Positions 10,124 to 19,530 are shown, counted from the first letter of the stretch. The stretch: DNA of 64,000 bases from Burkholderia cenocepacia (GCF_900446215.1 NZ_UAQZ01000018.1:62001-126000); one strand, 5' to 3'. Notes: generated by a model from the sequence alone, not told the origin. A program made the numbers and translations.

Positions 10124-10603
10124 CTATCGAACGGCGATCGCGCGCCACTGCGCGAGCTTCTGCTCGAACGACAGCATCGCATTCGCCGGGCTCGACGACG
10201 GCAACACGAGCGTCTCGTATCCGGCCTGGCCGATCACGTCCGCGAACCGCCCCGCCGTCTTGCCGTTGAAGCACACGCGCTTCAGCAACGGCGCATGCTC
10301 GCGCAGCGACGCGAAGTCGTTCGGCTTCGCATTGCGAATCGCGGAATCGAGACTGCCCTGACGATGGCACGCATCGAGCACATCCCAGATGCCGATGCCG
10401 TGCGACAGCACGCGCGCGAGCCGCGCGTCGTACGGCAGTTCATGCAGCGTCGGCTCGCCGAGCACCGCGCCGAGCAGCCGCCAGAACTGGTTGCGCGGAT
10501 GCGCGTAGTACTGCGCGGCGTCGAGCGACGCCTCGCCCGGAAAGCTGCCGAGAATCATCGTGTGCGTATGCGGCGCGACGACCGGCGGAAAGCCCTGCAG
10601 CAT
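10124..10603 (-). CDS. DNA-deoxyinosine (hypoxanthine) glycosylase, UDG superfamily
   Basis: A 159-residue uracil-DNA-glycosylase-superfamily protein. The motif ILGSFPGEASL near residue 15, the HPRNQFW segment (candidate catalytic Asn at about 37) and the C-terminal LPSSSPANA motif fit the hypoxanthine-DNA glycosylase group, which removes deaminated adenine from DNA. The start at 10603 has GGAGG in front. Its ATG overlaps the ubiC stop codon by four bases, so the two are translationally coupled. Confidence 0.86.
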   Translation of the reverse strand: MLQGFPPVVAPHTHTMILGSFPGEASLDAAQYYAHPRNQFWRLLGAVLGEPTLHELPYDARLARVLSHGIGIWDVLDACHRQGSLDSAIRNAKPNDFASLREHAPLLKRVCFNGKTAGRFADVIGQAGYETLVLPSSSPANAMLSFEQKLAQWRAIAVR

Positions 10604-11199
10604 CACGCGCCTCCGTGCGGCCCGACCGACCCCGGCCCGTCGCCGTGCGCGGCGAGATGGCGCCACAGCGCCGGCAGCATGCACTCGGTGACCATCAGCG
10701 GCTTGCCGTGACGCTGGAACACCGAGCGGCGCGCGGCAAACGCATGCGGCGCACGCGCGCCCTGCAATGCATGGCTCGCGAGCGCATACAGCGGATGACC
10801 GGCGATCACGCGCCGGCTCACGAGCGCCGAGCGCTCGACCTGCGGATCGCTGTACAGCAGCTCCGCGAGCGGCCGCGTGCGCAGCCGCCGCATGGCCTGC
10901 CACACGCCCTTGCTGGCCGCGAGCGGCGCAATGCTGTGCGCGGCGACGTACGGCGTGCCGTCGACCGACAGGATCACCTCGCGCACCCACATCGGCGCGC
11001 GCGGCGAACTGGCGAGCGCGTCCGGCTCGTCGAACCACGGCGAATCGACGGCCTCGCGCGTCACGCGCACGTTCACGCGGCCGAGCCGCGCGAGGTGCGC
11101 GGTCAGCGATCCGCCGCGCGTCAGCCAGTCGCGCTGGTCGAGCGTGCAGCCAGGCCGCGGCGTCTCGCGCCAGCCGGCCTGCGCGCCGTCGAATCGCAT
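10603..11199 (-). CDS. ubiC: Chorismate--pyruvate lyase UbiC
   Basis: UbiC converts chorismate to 4-hydroxybenzoate and pyruvate, the first committed step of ubiquinone synthesis. The product is 198 residues. Expected features are present: an arginine in WVREVILSV (active-site Arg) and a C-terminal glutamate in LMVTECMLPALW. A GTG four codons upstream (11211) overlaps the htpG stop as GTGA and could be the true start; neither start has a clear ribosome-binding site. The stop overlaps the next gene by ATGA. Confidence 0.88.
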   Translation of the reverse strand: MRFDGAQAGWRETPRPGCTLDQRDWLTRGGSLTAHLARLGRVNVRVTREAVDSPWFDEPDALASSPRAPMWVREVILSVDGTPYVAAHSIAPLAASKGVWQAMRRLRTRPLAELLYSDPQVERSALVSRRVIAGHPLYALASHALQGARAPHAFAARRSVFQRHGKPLMVTECMLPALWRHLAAHGDGPGSVGPHGGA

Positions 11200-11207
11200 G
11201 CGCGCGT

Positions 11208-13106
11208 TCACGCGGCGCGCGACAGCAGCAGCGCGTTGGTCCGCTTCACGAAGCTCGCCGGGTCGTCGAGCATGCCGCCTTCGGCCAGCAGCGCCTGATC
11301 GAACAGCAGATGGCACCAGTCGCCGAAATCGGCGCTGTCGGCGTTCAGCTGCTTCACGAGCGCGTGCTCGGGATTGATCTCGAGGATCGGCTGCATCGCC
11401 GGCGCGTTCTGGCCGGCCGCCTTCAGCATCCGCTGCAGATAGCCGCTCATGTCGTTGTCGTCCGCGACGAGGCACGACGGCGAATCGGTCAGGCGGAACG
11501 TGACGCGCACTTCCTTCACCTTGTCGCCGAGCGCTTCCTTCATCTTCTCGACGACCGGCTTGATCGCCTCGCCGGCCTGCTCCTGCGCCTTCTTCTCCTC
11601 GTCGTTCAGCTCGCCGAGATCGAGATCGCCGCGGGCCACGCTCGCGAGCGGCTTGCCGTCGAATTCGTGCAGAAACGACAGCATCCATTCGTCGACGCGG
11701 TCGGTCAGCAGCAGCACCTCGACACCCTTCTTGCGGAACACTTCGAGATGCGGGCTGTTCTTCGCGGCCTGCCAGGTATCGGCGGTCACGTAGTAGATCT
11801 TGCTCTGCTCGGGCTTCATGCGCGACACGTAGTCGGCGAGCGACACGTCCTGCGCGTCGGTGTCGCCGTGCGTCGACGCGAAGCGCAGCAGCTTCGCGAT
11901 GCGCTCGCGGTTCGCGTGATCCTCGCCGAGGCCCTCCTTCAGCACTTGGCCGAACGCGCCCCAGAACGTCTTGTACTTCTCCTTGCCGGCATCCTCTTCC
12001 GCGTTCGCGAGTTCCTCGAGCATCGACAGCGCGCGCTTGGTCACGCCCTCGCGGATCGCCTTCACGTCGCGGCTTTCCTGCAGGATTTCACGCGACACGT
12101 TCAGCGGCAGGTCGGCCGAATCGACCACGCCCTTCACGAAGCGCAGGTATTGCGGCAGCAGTTGCTCGGCGTCGTCCATGATGAACACGCGCTTCACGTA
12201 CAGCTTCAGGCCGCCGCGATAATCGCGGTTCCACAGGTCGAACGGCGCGTGCGCCGGCACGAACAGCAGCTGCGTGTATTCGCTGCGGCCCTCGACGCGG
12301 TTGTGCGTCCACGTGAGCGGATCCTGGTGATCGTGCGCGATGTGCTGGTAGAACTGCGTGTACTGCTCGTCGGTGACGTCGCTCTTCGAACGCGTCCACA
12401 GCGCGCTCGCCTGGTTGACGGTTTCGTCCTCGTCCTTCAGGACCATCTCGCCCTTTTCCTGATCCCACTCTTCCTTGCGCATCAGGATCGGCAGCGCGAT
12501 GTGGTCGGAGTACTTCTGGATGATCGACTTCAGGCGGTGCGACGACAGCAGGTCGTCCTCGCCTTCGCGCAGGTGCAGCGTGATCGTCGTGCCGCGCTGC
12601 GCGCGCTCGATCGCGTCGATCGTGAAATCGCCCTCGCCGGCGCTTTCCCAGCGCACGGCCTGGTTCGCCGGCAGGCCCGCGCGGCGCGTCTCGACGGTGA
12701 TCTTGTCGGCGACGATGAAGCCCGAGTAGAAGCCCACGCCGAACTGGCCGATCAGCGCCGCATCCTTCTGCTGGTCGCCCGACAGCTTCGTGAAGAATTC
12801 CTTGGTGCCCGACCGCGCGATCGTGCCGAGGTTCGCGATCGCCTCGTCGCGGCTCATGCCGATGCCGTTGTCGTCGATCGTGATCGTGCGCGCGGCCTTG
12901 TCGTAGCCGATGCGGATGCGCAGGTTCGGATCGTTCTCGTACAACGCGTTGTCCGCGAGCCCCTCGAAACGCAGCTTGTCGGTCGCGTCGGACGCGTTCG
13001 ACACCAGTTCGCGCAGGAAGATTTCCTTGTTGCTGTAGAGCGAATGGATCATCAGGTGGAGGAGTTGCTTGACCTCTGCCTGAAAGCTCATCGTTTCGTG
13101 TGCCAT
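11208..13106 (-). CDS. htpG: Molecular chaperone HtpG (Hsp90)
   Basis: The 632-residue protein is full-length bacterial Hsp90. It has the GHKL ATP-binding motifs LVSNASDATDKLRF, DDNGIGM and GQFGVGFYS in the N-terminal domain, followed by the middle and dimerisation domains. It folds and remodels client proteins in the cytosol. The start has GAGGAA eight bases upstream. It begins a three-gene run with ubiC and the DNA glycosylase, joined by overlapping stop and start codons. Confidence 0.96.
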   Translation of the reverse strand: MAHETMSFQAEVKQLLHLMIHSLYSNKEIFLRELVSNASDATDKLRFEGLADNALYENDPNLRIRIGYDKAARTITIDDNGIGMSRDEAIANLGTIARSGTKEFFTKLSGDQQKDAALIGQFGVGFYSGFIVADKITVETRRAGLPANQAVRWESAGEGDFTIDAIERAQRGTTITLHLREGEDDLLSSHRLKSIIQKYSDHIALPILMRKEEWDQEKGEMVLKDEDETVNQASALWTRSKSDVTDEQYTQFYQHIAHDHQDPLTWTHNRVEGRSEYTQLLFVPAHAPFDLWNRDYRGGLKLYVKRVFIMDDAEQLLPQYLRFVKGVVDSADLPLNVSREILQESRDVKAIREGVTKRALSMLEELANAEEDAGKEKYKTFWGAFGQVLKEGLGEDHANRERIAKLLRFASTHGDTDAQDVSLADYVSRMKPEQSKIYYVTADTWQAAKNSPHLEVFRKKGVEVLLLTDRVDEWMLSFLHEFDGKPLASVARGDLDLGELNDEEKKAQEQAGEAIKPVVEKMKEALGDKVKEVRVTFRLTDSPSCLVADDNDMSGYLQRMLKAAGQNAPAMQPILEINPEHALVKQLNADSADFGDWCHLLFDQALLAEGGMLDDPASFVKRTNALLLSRAA

Positions 13107-13284
13107 GGATGCTGTTTCCTCTTACTAGAACTGAAAAGGGGTGACGCCGGCGCCCGGCGCGCGATGCCGGCGGCCCCGCGAAGGACGGCCCGTGTGGGAC
13201 GACCGCCTGGCGCCGGCGGTTTGCGCGCGTATCTGGGGACGGCTCGGACAATTTCAAGAGCCGGCCTTGCCGCGCCGCGCCGCG

Positions 13285-14745
13285 TTACGACGCGCGCCGC
13301 ACCGCCGAGTCGATATAGCTCGCCAGCAGCCCCGGCAGCGCCGGATCGCCGCAGTTCGCGACGTTGAAGCGCATCCACGTGGACGGCGACTGCTGCGGCG
13401 AGAACAGGCTGCCCGGCGTCAGCAGGAAGCCGGCTTCGTGCGCGACCGCCGCGAGCGCGTCCGAATCGACGCCCGTGTCGGCCCACAGGAACATCCCGGC
13501 CGCGGGCATCGTGAAGAGCCCGAGCCCGGTGCGCTCGAGCATCCGCGCGGTCTTGTCGCGCACGCCGTCGAGCCGTGCGCGCAGCCGCTCGACGTGGCGC
13601 CGGTAATGCCCTTCGGTCAGGATCTTGTACAACACGCGCTCGTTGAGCTCGGGCGTGGTCATCCCGACCAGCATCTTCTGGTCAGTGATCGCTTTCGCGA
13701 TCTCCGGCGCGCACGCGACGTAGCCGACGCGCAGGTTCGCCGCGAGCGTCTTCGAATAGCTGCCGAGATAGATCACGCGCTTCAGCTGGTCGAGGCTCGC
13801 GAGGCGCGTGGCCGGATAGCTGGGCGGGCACAGGTCGCCGTATATGTCGTCCTCGACGACCAGGAAATCGTAGGCCTCCGCGAGCTTGAGGATCCGGAAC
13901 GCCTGCGCGGCCGACAGCGACGTGCCGGTCGGGTTCTGCAGCACCGAATTGATCACGAGCATCTTCGGCCGCCACATCTGCACCAGGGTTTCGAGCGCGT
14001 CGAGGTCGGGGCCGTCGGGCGTATACGGCATCCCGACGAGCTGCGCGCCCTGCGCCGCGAAACGGCCGAACATCTGGAACCACGCGGGATCGCCGACGAT
14101 CACCGCATCGCCCGGGCGCATGTAGATCCGCGAGATCAGGTCGATCGCCTGCGTGATGCCCGACACCAGCACGATCTGTTCGGGCTTCGCGCCGATCTCG
14201 ACTTCGGCGAGACGCGTCTGCAGTTGCTGGCGCAGCGGCAGGAAGCCCTGCGCGGTGCCGAAACCGAGCATCTGCGCGCCCGACTGGCGCCCGAGCGCGC
14301 GCAGCGCGCCGGTGATCAGCTCGCCGTCGAGCCAGCGCCCCGGCAGGTAGCCGAGGCCGGGGCCCTTCTCCGGGCTGACGGTATGCAGCATGTTGCGCAG
14401 CAGCCAGACGACGTCGATCGTGTTGTGCACGGGCGCGGCCTCGGCCACCCGCGCGACGCTGTCGGCCGGCTGCGGGCCGGCGCCCGTGCGCTCGCGCACG
14501 TAGAAGCCGGAGCCGCGCCGCGAGTCGAGGTAACCCTGCGCGACGAGGCGCTCGTAGGCCTCGACGACGGTGAAGCGCGACACGCTCTTGTCGAGCGCGA
14601 GCTTGCGGATCGACGGCATGCGCATGCCGGGACGGAACACGCGTTCGTCGATACGCCGCCGCGCCCACTGGACCAGCTGGTCGACGAGCGTGAGCGTGGC
14701 CGTGTCGTGCGGCGCGGGAATCTGGGCGAGTGGGACGGTGGACAT
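13285..14745 (-). CDS. MocR-type GntR regulator with aminotransferase domain
   Basis: The 486-residue protein joins a winged-helix GntR domain (about residues 18-88, with MPSIRKLALDKSVSRFTV) to a fold-type I aminotransferase-like domain. The PLP-binding lysine is in GSYSKTLAANLRVGY at about residue 329. MocR proteins sense PLP or an amino-acid adduct and control neighbouring genes, often divergent ones. The ATG at 14745 has GGAG upstream; the longer frame begins with TTG. It is divergent from the 14976-19363 gene run, the likely target. Confidence 0.9.
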   Translation of the reverse strand: MSTVPLAQIPAPHDTATLTLVDQLVQWARRRIDERVFRPGMRMPSIRKLALDKSVSRFTVVEAYERLVAQGYLDSRRGSGFYVRERTGAGPQPADSVARVAEAAPVHNTIDVVWLLRNMLHTVSPEKGPGLGYLPGRWLDGELITGALRALGRQSGAQMLGFGTAQGFLPLRQQLQTRLAEVEIGAKPEQIVLVSGITQAIDLISRIYMRPGDAVIVGDPAWFQMFGRFAAQGAQLVGMPYTPDGPDLDALETLVQMWRPKMLVINSVLQNPTGTSLSAAQAFRILKLAEAYDFLVVEDDIYGDLCPPSYPATRLASLDQLKRVIYLGSYSKTLAANLRVGYVACAPEIAKAITDQKMLVGMTTPELNERVLYKILTEGHYRRHVERLRARLDGVRDKTARMLERTGLGLFTMPAAGMFLWADTGVDSDALAAVAHEAGFLLTPGSLFSPQQSPSTWMRFNVANCGDPALPGLLASYIDSAVRRAS

Positions 14746-14761
14746 GGGCGGCAGCTCCAAC

Positions 14762-14803
14762 TGTACCGAAGGCTATCGCGCCGATTGTACCGTTACTGTG
14801 CCG
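14762..14803. promoter_or_regulatory. Direct repeats, likely MocR operator
   Basis: TGTACCG occurs at 14762-14768 and again at 14786-14792, with a related TGTGCCG at 14797-14803. Direct repeats of this sort between a MocR gene and its divergent target are typical binding sites of the family. The assignment is inferred from position and pattern. Confidence 0.5.
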
Positions 14804-14975
14804 GTAGCGACGATTACAGTTGACCGGAATGGCGATCGTGCGGCCGCCGTTGCGGCCCCGCCGCACCTGGCGCTGCGCCCGCCGGCCCGCTTCGCGGCCG
14901 GGTGCGCCGGCCGGTCCGGCGCCGCCCGGCCCGCCGTCCGCCTACCATGACACTTTCGCTTCCCGACCGACGCTC

Positions 14976-15668
14976 ATGCCAGCCCGCTCCCTGACACTCG
15001 ACCATCTCGTGATTGCCGCGCGCACCCTCGACGAAGGCGTGCGCCATGTCGCCGACGCACTCGGCATCGAGCCGGCCGGCGGCGGCCGCCATCCGCTGAT
15101 GCGGACCCACAATGCGCTGTTCGGCGCGTGGGGCGGGCTCTACCTTGAAGTAATCGCGATCGACCCCGATGCGCCCGCGCCGGACGACGGCACGAAGCCG
15201 CCGCGCGCGCGGCTGTTCGGGCTCGACGATCCGGCGCTCCAGGCGCGGCTCGCGCAGGGCCCGTTTCTCGCGCACTGGGTGGCGCGCGTCGACCGCCCGC
15301 GCCAGCTTGCGTTGTGGCAGCGCCAGTACCCGGCGCGCATCGCGCCCGTCGTCGCGATGCGGCGCGGCGACCTGAGCTGGGGCCTCACGGTGCCCGACGA
15401 CGGCAGCTTCCCCGCATGGCAAGGCGCCGGCGACGGCCTCGTGCCGTCGCTGATCCAGTGGGACAGCCCGCGTCATCCGGCCGAATCGCTGCCGGCCGAC
15501 GGCGTCGCGCTGAAGGCGCTCAAGGGCGTCCACCCGCACGCGGATACGGTCCGCGAGCAACTCGACTGGCTCGGCGCCGCGCACCTGCTCGACCTCGAAT
15601 CGACCGACGGTCCGCCGGCGCTGGCCGCCGAATTCGACACGCCGCACGGCGCACGCACGCTGCGCTGA
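14976..15668 (+). CDS. Glyoxalase-like (VOC) domain protein
   Basis: The 230-residue product begins with LTLDHLVIAARTLDEG and contains a PDDGTKPPRARLFGLDDPAL segment, as in the Glyoxalase_3-like group of the VOC superfamily. The substrate is unknown. The frame is open upstream to 14820 but that part is low-complexity and overlaps the regulatory region. It is the first gene of a plus-strand run with EamA, aminotransferase, RidA and PhzF genes, divergent from the MocR regulator. Confidence 0.82.
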   Translation: MPARSLTLDHLVIAARTLDEGVRHVADALGIEPAGGGRHPLMRTHNALFGAWGGLYLEVIAIDPDAPAPDDGTKPPRARLFGLDDPALQARLAQGPFLAHWVARVDRPRQLALWQRQYPARIAPVVAMRRGDLSWGLTVPDDGSFPAWQGAGDGLVPSLIQWDSPRHPAESLPADGVALKALKGVHPHADTVREQLDWLGAAHLLDLESTDGPPALAAEFDTPHGARTLR

Positions 15669-15722
15669 CCGCCCCGCCGCTTTCCCGACGACAACGACCT
15701 GCACGACGGAGACACCCACGAC

Positions 15723-16631
15723 ATGAATTCGCGCGAAACCCGGGGCATGCTGCTCGGCCTCATCGGCGTGATGATCTTCAGCCTGACGCTGCCGATGACG
15801 CGCATCGTCGTATCCGAGCTCAATCCGCTGCTCAACGGGCTCGGCCGCGCGCTCGCCGCCGCCGTGCCGGCCGGCCTGCTGCTGTGGTGGCGCCGCGAGC
15901 CGCTGCCGAGCCGCGCGCAACTGAAAAGCCTCGCAATCACGTCGGCCGGCGTGATCATCGCGTATCCGGTGTTCTCGGCCTGGGCGATGAAATCGGTGCC
16001 CGCCTCGCACGGCGCGGTGGTCAACGGCTTGCAGCCGCTGTTCGTCGCGCTGTATGCGGCCTGGCTGTCGCACGAACGGCCGTCGAAGGCGTTCTGGGCC
16101 AGCGCGGTGGCCGGCAGCGGGCTCGTGATCGCGTTCGCGCTGCGCGACGGCGGCGGCACCGTGCAGGCCGGCGACGCGCTGATGCTCGTCGCGGTCGGCA
16201 TCGGCGCGCTCGGCTATGCGGAAGGCGCGCGCCTCGCGCGCCAGATCGGCGGCTGGCAGGTGATCTGCTGGGCGCTCGTCGTGTCGGCACCGTTCCTCGT
16301 GCTGCCGGTCGGCTGGCTCGCGTGGATGCAGCACGCCGCGCATCCGGGCCCGCTGGCGCTGCGCACGTGGCTCGCGTTCGGCTACGTGACCCTCTTTTCG
16401 CAATTCATCGGCTTTTTCGCGTGGTATGCGGGGCTCGCGATGGGCGGCATCGCGCGGGTCGGCCAGGTGCAACTGCTGCAGATTTTCTTCACGATCGCCT
16501 TTTCCGCGCTGCTGTTCGGCGAAACGGTCACGTCGTCGACGTGGCTGTTCGCGGCCGCCGTGATCGCGACCGTGGTGCTCGGGCGCCGCTCGGCGGTCGC
16601 CACGGCCCCGCGTCCCGCTCGCGCCGGCTGA
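15723..16631 (+). CDS. EamA/DMT-family exporter
   Basis: A 302-residue protein with ten predicted membrane spans in two repeats, typical of the drug/metabolite transporter superfamily. It begins with GMLLGLIGVMIFSLTLPMTR. EamA proteins often export amino acids or related metabolites. A GGAG lies about a dozen bases before the start. Position between a VOC gene and an aminotransferase gene suggests it exports a compound handled by the same module. Confidence 0.85.
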   Translation: MNSRETRGMLLGLIGVMIFSLTLPMTRIVVSELNPLLNGLGRALAAAVPAGLLLWWRREPLPSRAQLKSLAITSAGVIIAYPVFSAWAMKSVPASHGAVVNGLQPLFVALYAAWLSHERPSKAFWASAVAGSGLVIAFALRDGGGTVQAGDALMLVAVGIGALGYAEGARLARQIGGWQVICWALVVSAPFLVLPVGWLAWMQHAAHPGPLALRTWLAFGYVTLFSQFIGFFAWYAGLAMGGIARVGQVQLLQIFFTIAFSALLFGETVTSSTWLFAAAVIATVVLGRRSAVATAPRPARAG

Positions 16632-16782
16632 ACAGCTGCGCCATAATGGACGTTTTGCCTGATCGGTTTGCCCACCCGGCCGCGAAGGCTTCATCGCGTT
16701 CGCGCTCGCCCACCCGGCGGCGTCGAAGCGATTCGCCCGAACGACCTTTCTTGACTGACCACGATATCCGAACGAGGAGACT

Positions 16783-17964
16783 ATGAATCCGAGCGACCTG
16801 CATCCGCCGCACTGGCAGCTTTCCGAACGCGCCCGCAAGCTGACGAGCTCTGCGATCCGCGAGATCCTGAAGGTCACGGAACGCCCCGAGGTCATCTCGT
16901 TCGCCGGCGGCCTGCCCGCCCCCGCGACGTTCCCGGCGGAACGCATGCGCGCCGCCGCCGACCGCGTGCTGCGCGACGCGCCGGCCGCCGCGCTCCAGTA
17001 CAGCGCGACCGAAGGCTACCTGCCGCTGCGCGAATGGATCGCCGAGCGCTACAGCGTGCGCGTGTCGCAGGTGCTGATCACGACCGGCTCGCAGCAGGCG
17101 CTCGACCTGCTCGGCAAGGCGCTGATCGACCCGAACAGCCCGATCCTCGTCGAAACGCCGACCTACCTCGGCGCGCTGCAATCGTTCTCGCTGTACGAGC
17201 CGCGCTACGTGCAGGTGCCGACCGACGAGCAGGGCCTGCTGCCGGAAGGCCTCACGCCCGGACTCACGCAAGGCGCGCGCCTGCTGTACGCGCAGCCGAA
17301 CTTCCAGAACCCGACCGGCCGCCGCCTGCCCGTCGAGCGCCGCCGCGCGCTCGCCGCGTTCGCGCAGACGAGCCCGTTCCCGGTGCTGGAGGACGATCCG
17401 TACGGCGCGCTGAACTACCAGGGCGAGCCGCTGCCGACGATGCTGTCGATGGCGCCCGACCACGTCGTGCACCTCGGCACGTTCTCGAAGGTGCTCGCGC
17501 CGGGCCTGCGGATCGGCTACATCATCGCGCCCGAGGAACTCCACTTCAAGCTCGTGCAGGCCAAGCAGGCCACCGACCTGCACACGCCGACGCTCACGCA
17601 GCGCATCGCGCACGAAGTGATCAAGGACGGCTTCCTCGACGAGCACATCCCGACGATCCGCGCGCTCTACAGCGCGCAATGCGACGCGATGCTCGGCGCG
17701 CTCGCGCGCCACATGCCGGAAGGCGTCACGTGGAACCGCCCGGAAGGCGGGATGTTCATCTGGGTGAACCTGCCCGCGCAGATCGACAGCATGAAGCTGC
17801 TCGCCGCGGCCGTCGACAACCACGTCGCCTTCGTGCCGGGCGCGCCGTTCTTCGCGGAGAACGCGCAGCAGAACACGCTGCGCCTGTCGTTCGTGACGGT
17901 GCCGCCCGAGAAGATCGAGGAAGGCGTCGCGCGCCTCGGCAAGCTGCTGCACGAGCGCCTCTGA
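16783..17964 (+). CDS. PLP-dependent aminotransferase, 2-aminoadipate/LysN-like
   Basis: A 393-residue fold-type I aminotransferase. The PLP lysine is K236 in GTFSKVLAPGLRIGY; the pocket segment QPNFQNPTGRRLP and the tyrosine in EDDPYGAL are present. It resembles LysN-type 2-aminoadipate or broad-range aromatic/branched aminotransferases more than AspC. GAGGAG precedes the start. The gene is followed by RidA, which clears reactive enamines from such PLP enzymes. The in vivo amino acid is unknown. Confidence 0.9.
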   Translation: MNPSDLHPPHWQLSERARKLTSSAIREILKVTERPEVISFAGGLPAPATFPAERMRAAADRVLRDAPAAALQYSATEGYLPLREWIAERYSVRVSQVLITTGSQQALDLLGKALIDPNSPILVETPTYLGALQSFSLYEPRYVQVPTDEQGLLPEGLTPGLTQGARLLYAQPNFQNPTGRRLPVERRRALAAFAQTSPFPVLEDDPYGALNYQGEPLPTMLSMAPDHVVHLGTFSKVLAPGLRIGYIIAPEELHFKLVQAKQATDLHTPTLTQRIAHEVIKDGFLDEHIPTIRALYSAQCDAMLGALARHMPEGVTWNRPEGGMFIWVNLPAQIDSMKLLAAAVDNHVAFVPGAPFFAENAQQNTLRLSFVTVPPEKIEEGVARLGKLLHERL

Positions 17965-18006
17965 TCCCCTTTTTCCTGTCACGACTCTCTACGAGGAATC
18001 GAACAC

Positions 18007-18465
18007 ATGGCTAACGTCTACGACAAACTGAAATCGCTCGGCATCGAACTCCCGACCGCCGGCGCCCCGGCTGCCGCCTACGTGATGAGCGCGCAAAGCG
18101 GCAACACGGTCTACCTGTCGGGCCACATCGCGAAGAAGGACGGCAAGGTCTGGGCCGGCAAGCTCGGCGCGGATCTGCAAACGGAAGACGGCAAGGCCGC
18201 CGCCCGCTCGATCGCGATCGACCTGCTCGCGACGCTGCACGCGCACACCGGCGACCTGAACAAGGTCACGCGCATCGTCAAGCTGATGAGCCTCGTCAAC
18301 TCGACGCTCGACTTCACCGAACAGCACGTCGTGACGAACGGCGCGTCGGAGCTGATCGCGGAAGTGTTCGGCGACGCGGGCAAGCATGCGCGCTCGGCAT
18401 TCGGCGTCGCGCAGATCCCGCTCGGCGCGTGCGTCGAGATCGAACTGATCGCCGAAGTCGCGTAA
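18007..18465 (+). CDS. RidA-family enamine/imine deaminase
   Basis: A 152-residue RidA (YjgF/YER057c/UK114) family protein of the longer subgroup with an N-terminal YDKLKSLGIELP. RidA proteins hydrolyse enamine or imine intermediates released by PLP enzymes. The canonical C-terminal arginine seen in archetypal RidA is not evident in PLGACVEIELIAEVA, so activity on 2-aminoacrylate is doubtful. It lies 42 bases after the aminotransferase gene and 13 bases before the PhzF-like gene. Confidence 0.87.
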   Translation: MANVYDKLKSLGIELPTAGAPAAAYVMSAQSGNTVYLSGHIAKKDGKVWAGKLGADLQTEDGKAAARSIAIDLLATLHAHTGDLNKVTRIVKLMSLVNSTLDFTEQHVVTNGASELIAEVFGDAGKHARSAFGVAQIPLGACVEIELIAEVA

Positions 18466-18478
18466 CGGGCGCGTCGCG

Positions 18479-19363
18479 ATGTCCGGCCGTCTCGTTCGTT
18501 TCAAGCAGGTCGACGTGTTCACGTCGGCGCCGTTCAAGGGCAATCCGCTTGCCGTGGTGTTCGACGCCGATTCGTTCGGCGACGACGCCATGCTCGAGAT
18601 CGCCCGCTGGACGAACCTGTCGGAAACGACGTTTCTCTGCACGCCCACCGATCCGGAAGCCGACTATCGCGTGCGGATCTTCACGACGGGCGGCGAACTG
18701 CCGTTCGCCGGTCACCCGACGCTCGGCACCGCGCATGCGTTCCTCGAAAGCGGGGCGCGGCCGCGCACGCCGGGCCGGCTGATCCAGCAGTGCGGAGTCG
18801 GCCGGGTCGCGCTGCGCGAGCAGGCCGACGGCTGGGCGTTCGCCGCGCCGCCGGCACGCGTCACGCCGCTCGACCGTTCGGACTACGCGGTACTGGCCGC
18901 CGCGCTGCGCAGCGACGCGCTCGACCTCGATGCCGAGCCGTGCGCGGTCGACAACGGCGCGCCGTGGCTGGTCGTGCGGCTGAAGTCGGCCGATGCGTGC
19001 ATCGGCCTGTCGCCCGATCCGGCCGCGTTGGCCGCGCTCACCCGCCGTTACGGCGTGGACGGCCTCGCCGCCTACGCGCCGCATGCCGAAGGCGGCCCCG
19101 CGACGTTCGAGATCCGCTGCCTGATGACGGGCGGCCAGTTCGGCACGCCCGGCGAGGACCCCGTCACCGGCAGCGCGAACGCCGCGCTGGCCGGACTGCT
19201 GACGCGCCAGGCACGCCGCCCCGGCCCGTCGTATACGGCCCGCCAGGGCACGGCGATCGGCCGCGACGGCCGCATCTTCGTCAGCTACGACGAAGACGGC
19301 ACGACCTGGATCGGCGGCCGCGTCGTCACGGTCGTCGACGGCACGTTTCGGTCACCCGACTGA
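18479..19363 (+). CDS. PhzF-family isomerase-like protein
   Basis: A 294-residue protein of the PhzF/diaminopimelate-epimerase-like fold. The typical FKQVDVFTSAPFKGNPLAVV start, the GELPFAGHPTLG motif and the C-terminal EDPVTGSANAAL motif are all present. PhzF itself isomerises a phenazine precursor, but no other phenazine gene is here, so the substrate differs and is unknown. It is the last gene of the run. A perfect GC-rich hairpin (19382-19402) without a T tract follows. Confidence 0.9.
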   Translation: MSGRLVRFKQVDVFTSAPFKGNPLAVVFDADSFGDDAMLEIARWTNLSETTFLCTPTDPEADYRVRIFTTGGELPFAGHPTLGTAHAFLESGARPRTPGRLIQQCGVGRVALREQADGWAFAAPPARVTPLDRSDYAVLAAALRSDALDLDAEPCAVDNGAPWLVVRLKSADACIGLSPDPAALAALTRRYGVDGLAAYAPHAEGGPATFEIRCLMTGGQFGTPGEDPVTGSANAALAGLLTRQARRPGPSYTARQGTAIGRDGRIFVSYDEDGTTWIGGRVVTVVDGTFRSPD

Positions 19364-19479
19364 CATTTCGCGATGTGCGATGGCGCCGGCTCGTCCGGCG
19401 CCCTACGCTTCACCCAACTATCGCAAAAACGTTCCAGCCAGTAATATCGGGCCTAATCCGTTGTTTCGGAGGTCTGTCC

Positions 19480-19530
19480 ATGGTTGCGCGTCCCGCGAAC
19501 GAACAGACGTCGGGACAATCCGAACCATAG
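19480..19530 (+). CDS. Possible 16-codon leader ORF before the GGDEF-EAL gene
   Basis: ATG at 19480 has a strong GGAGG eight bases upstream. It opens a 16-residue frame, MVARPANEQTSGQSEP, that ends 49 bases before the GGDEF-EAL start and in a different frame. The ribosome-binding site is better than that of the main gene. It may be a translated leader or the remains of an earlier start; I cannot tell which. Confidence 0.3.
   Translation: MVARPANEQTSGQSEP

Noticed and set aside
18479..19363. Phenazine biosynthesis cluster
   Set aside because: Only a PhzF-like gene is present; no phzA-E or phzG genes are in the window, so a phenazine role is not supported.
19382..19402. Terminator after the PhzF-like gene
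   Set aside because: The 8-bp hairpin is perfect but no T run follows, so it was not listed as a rho-independent terminator.
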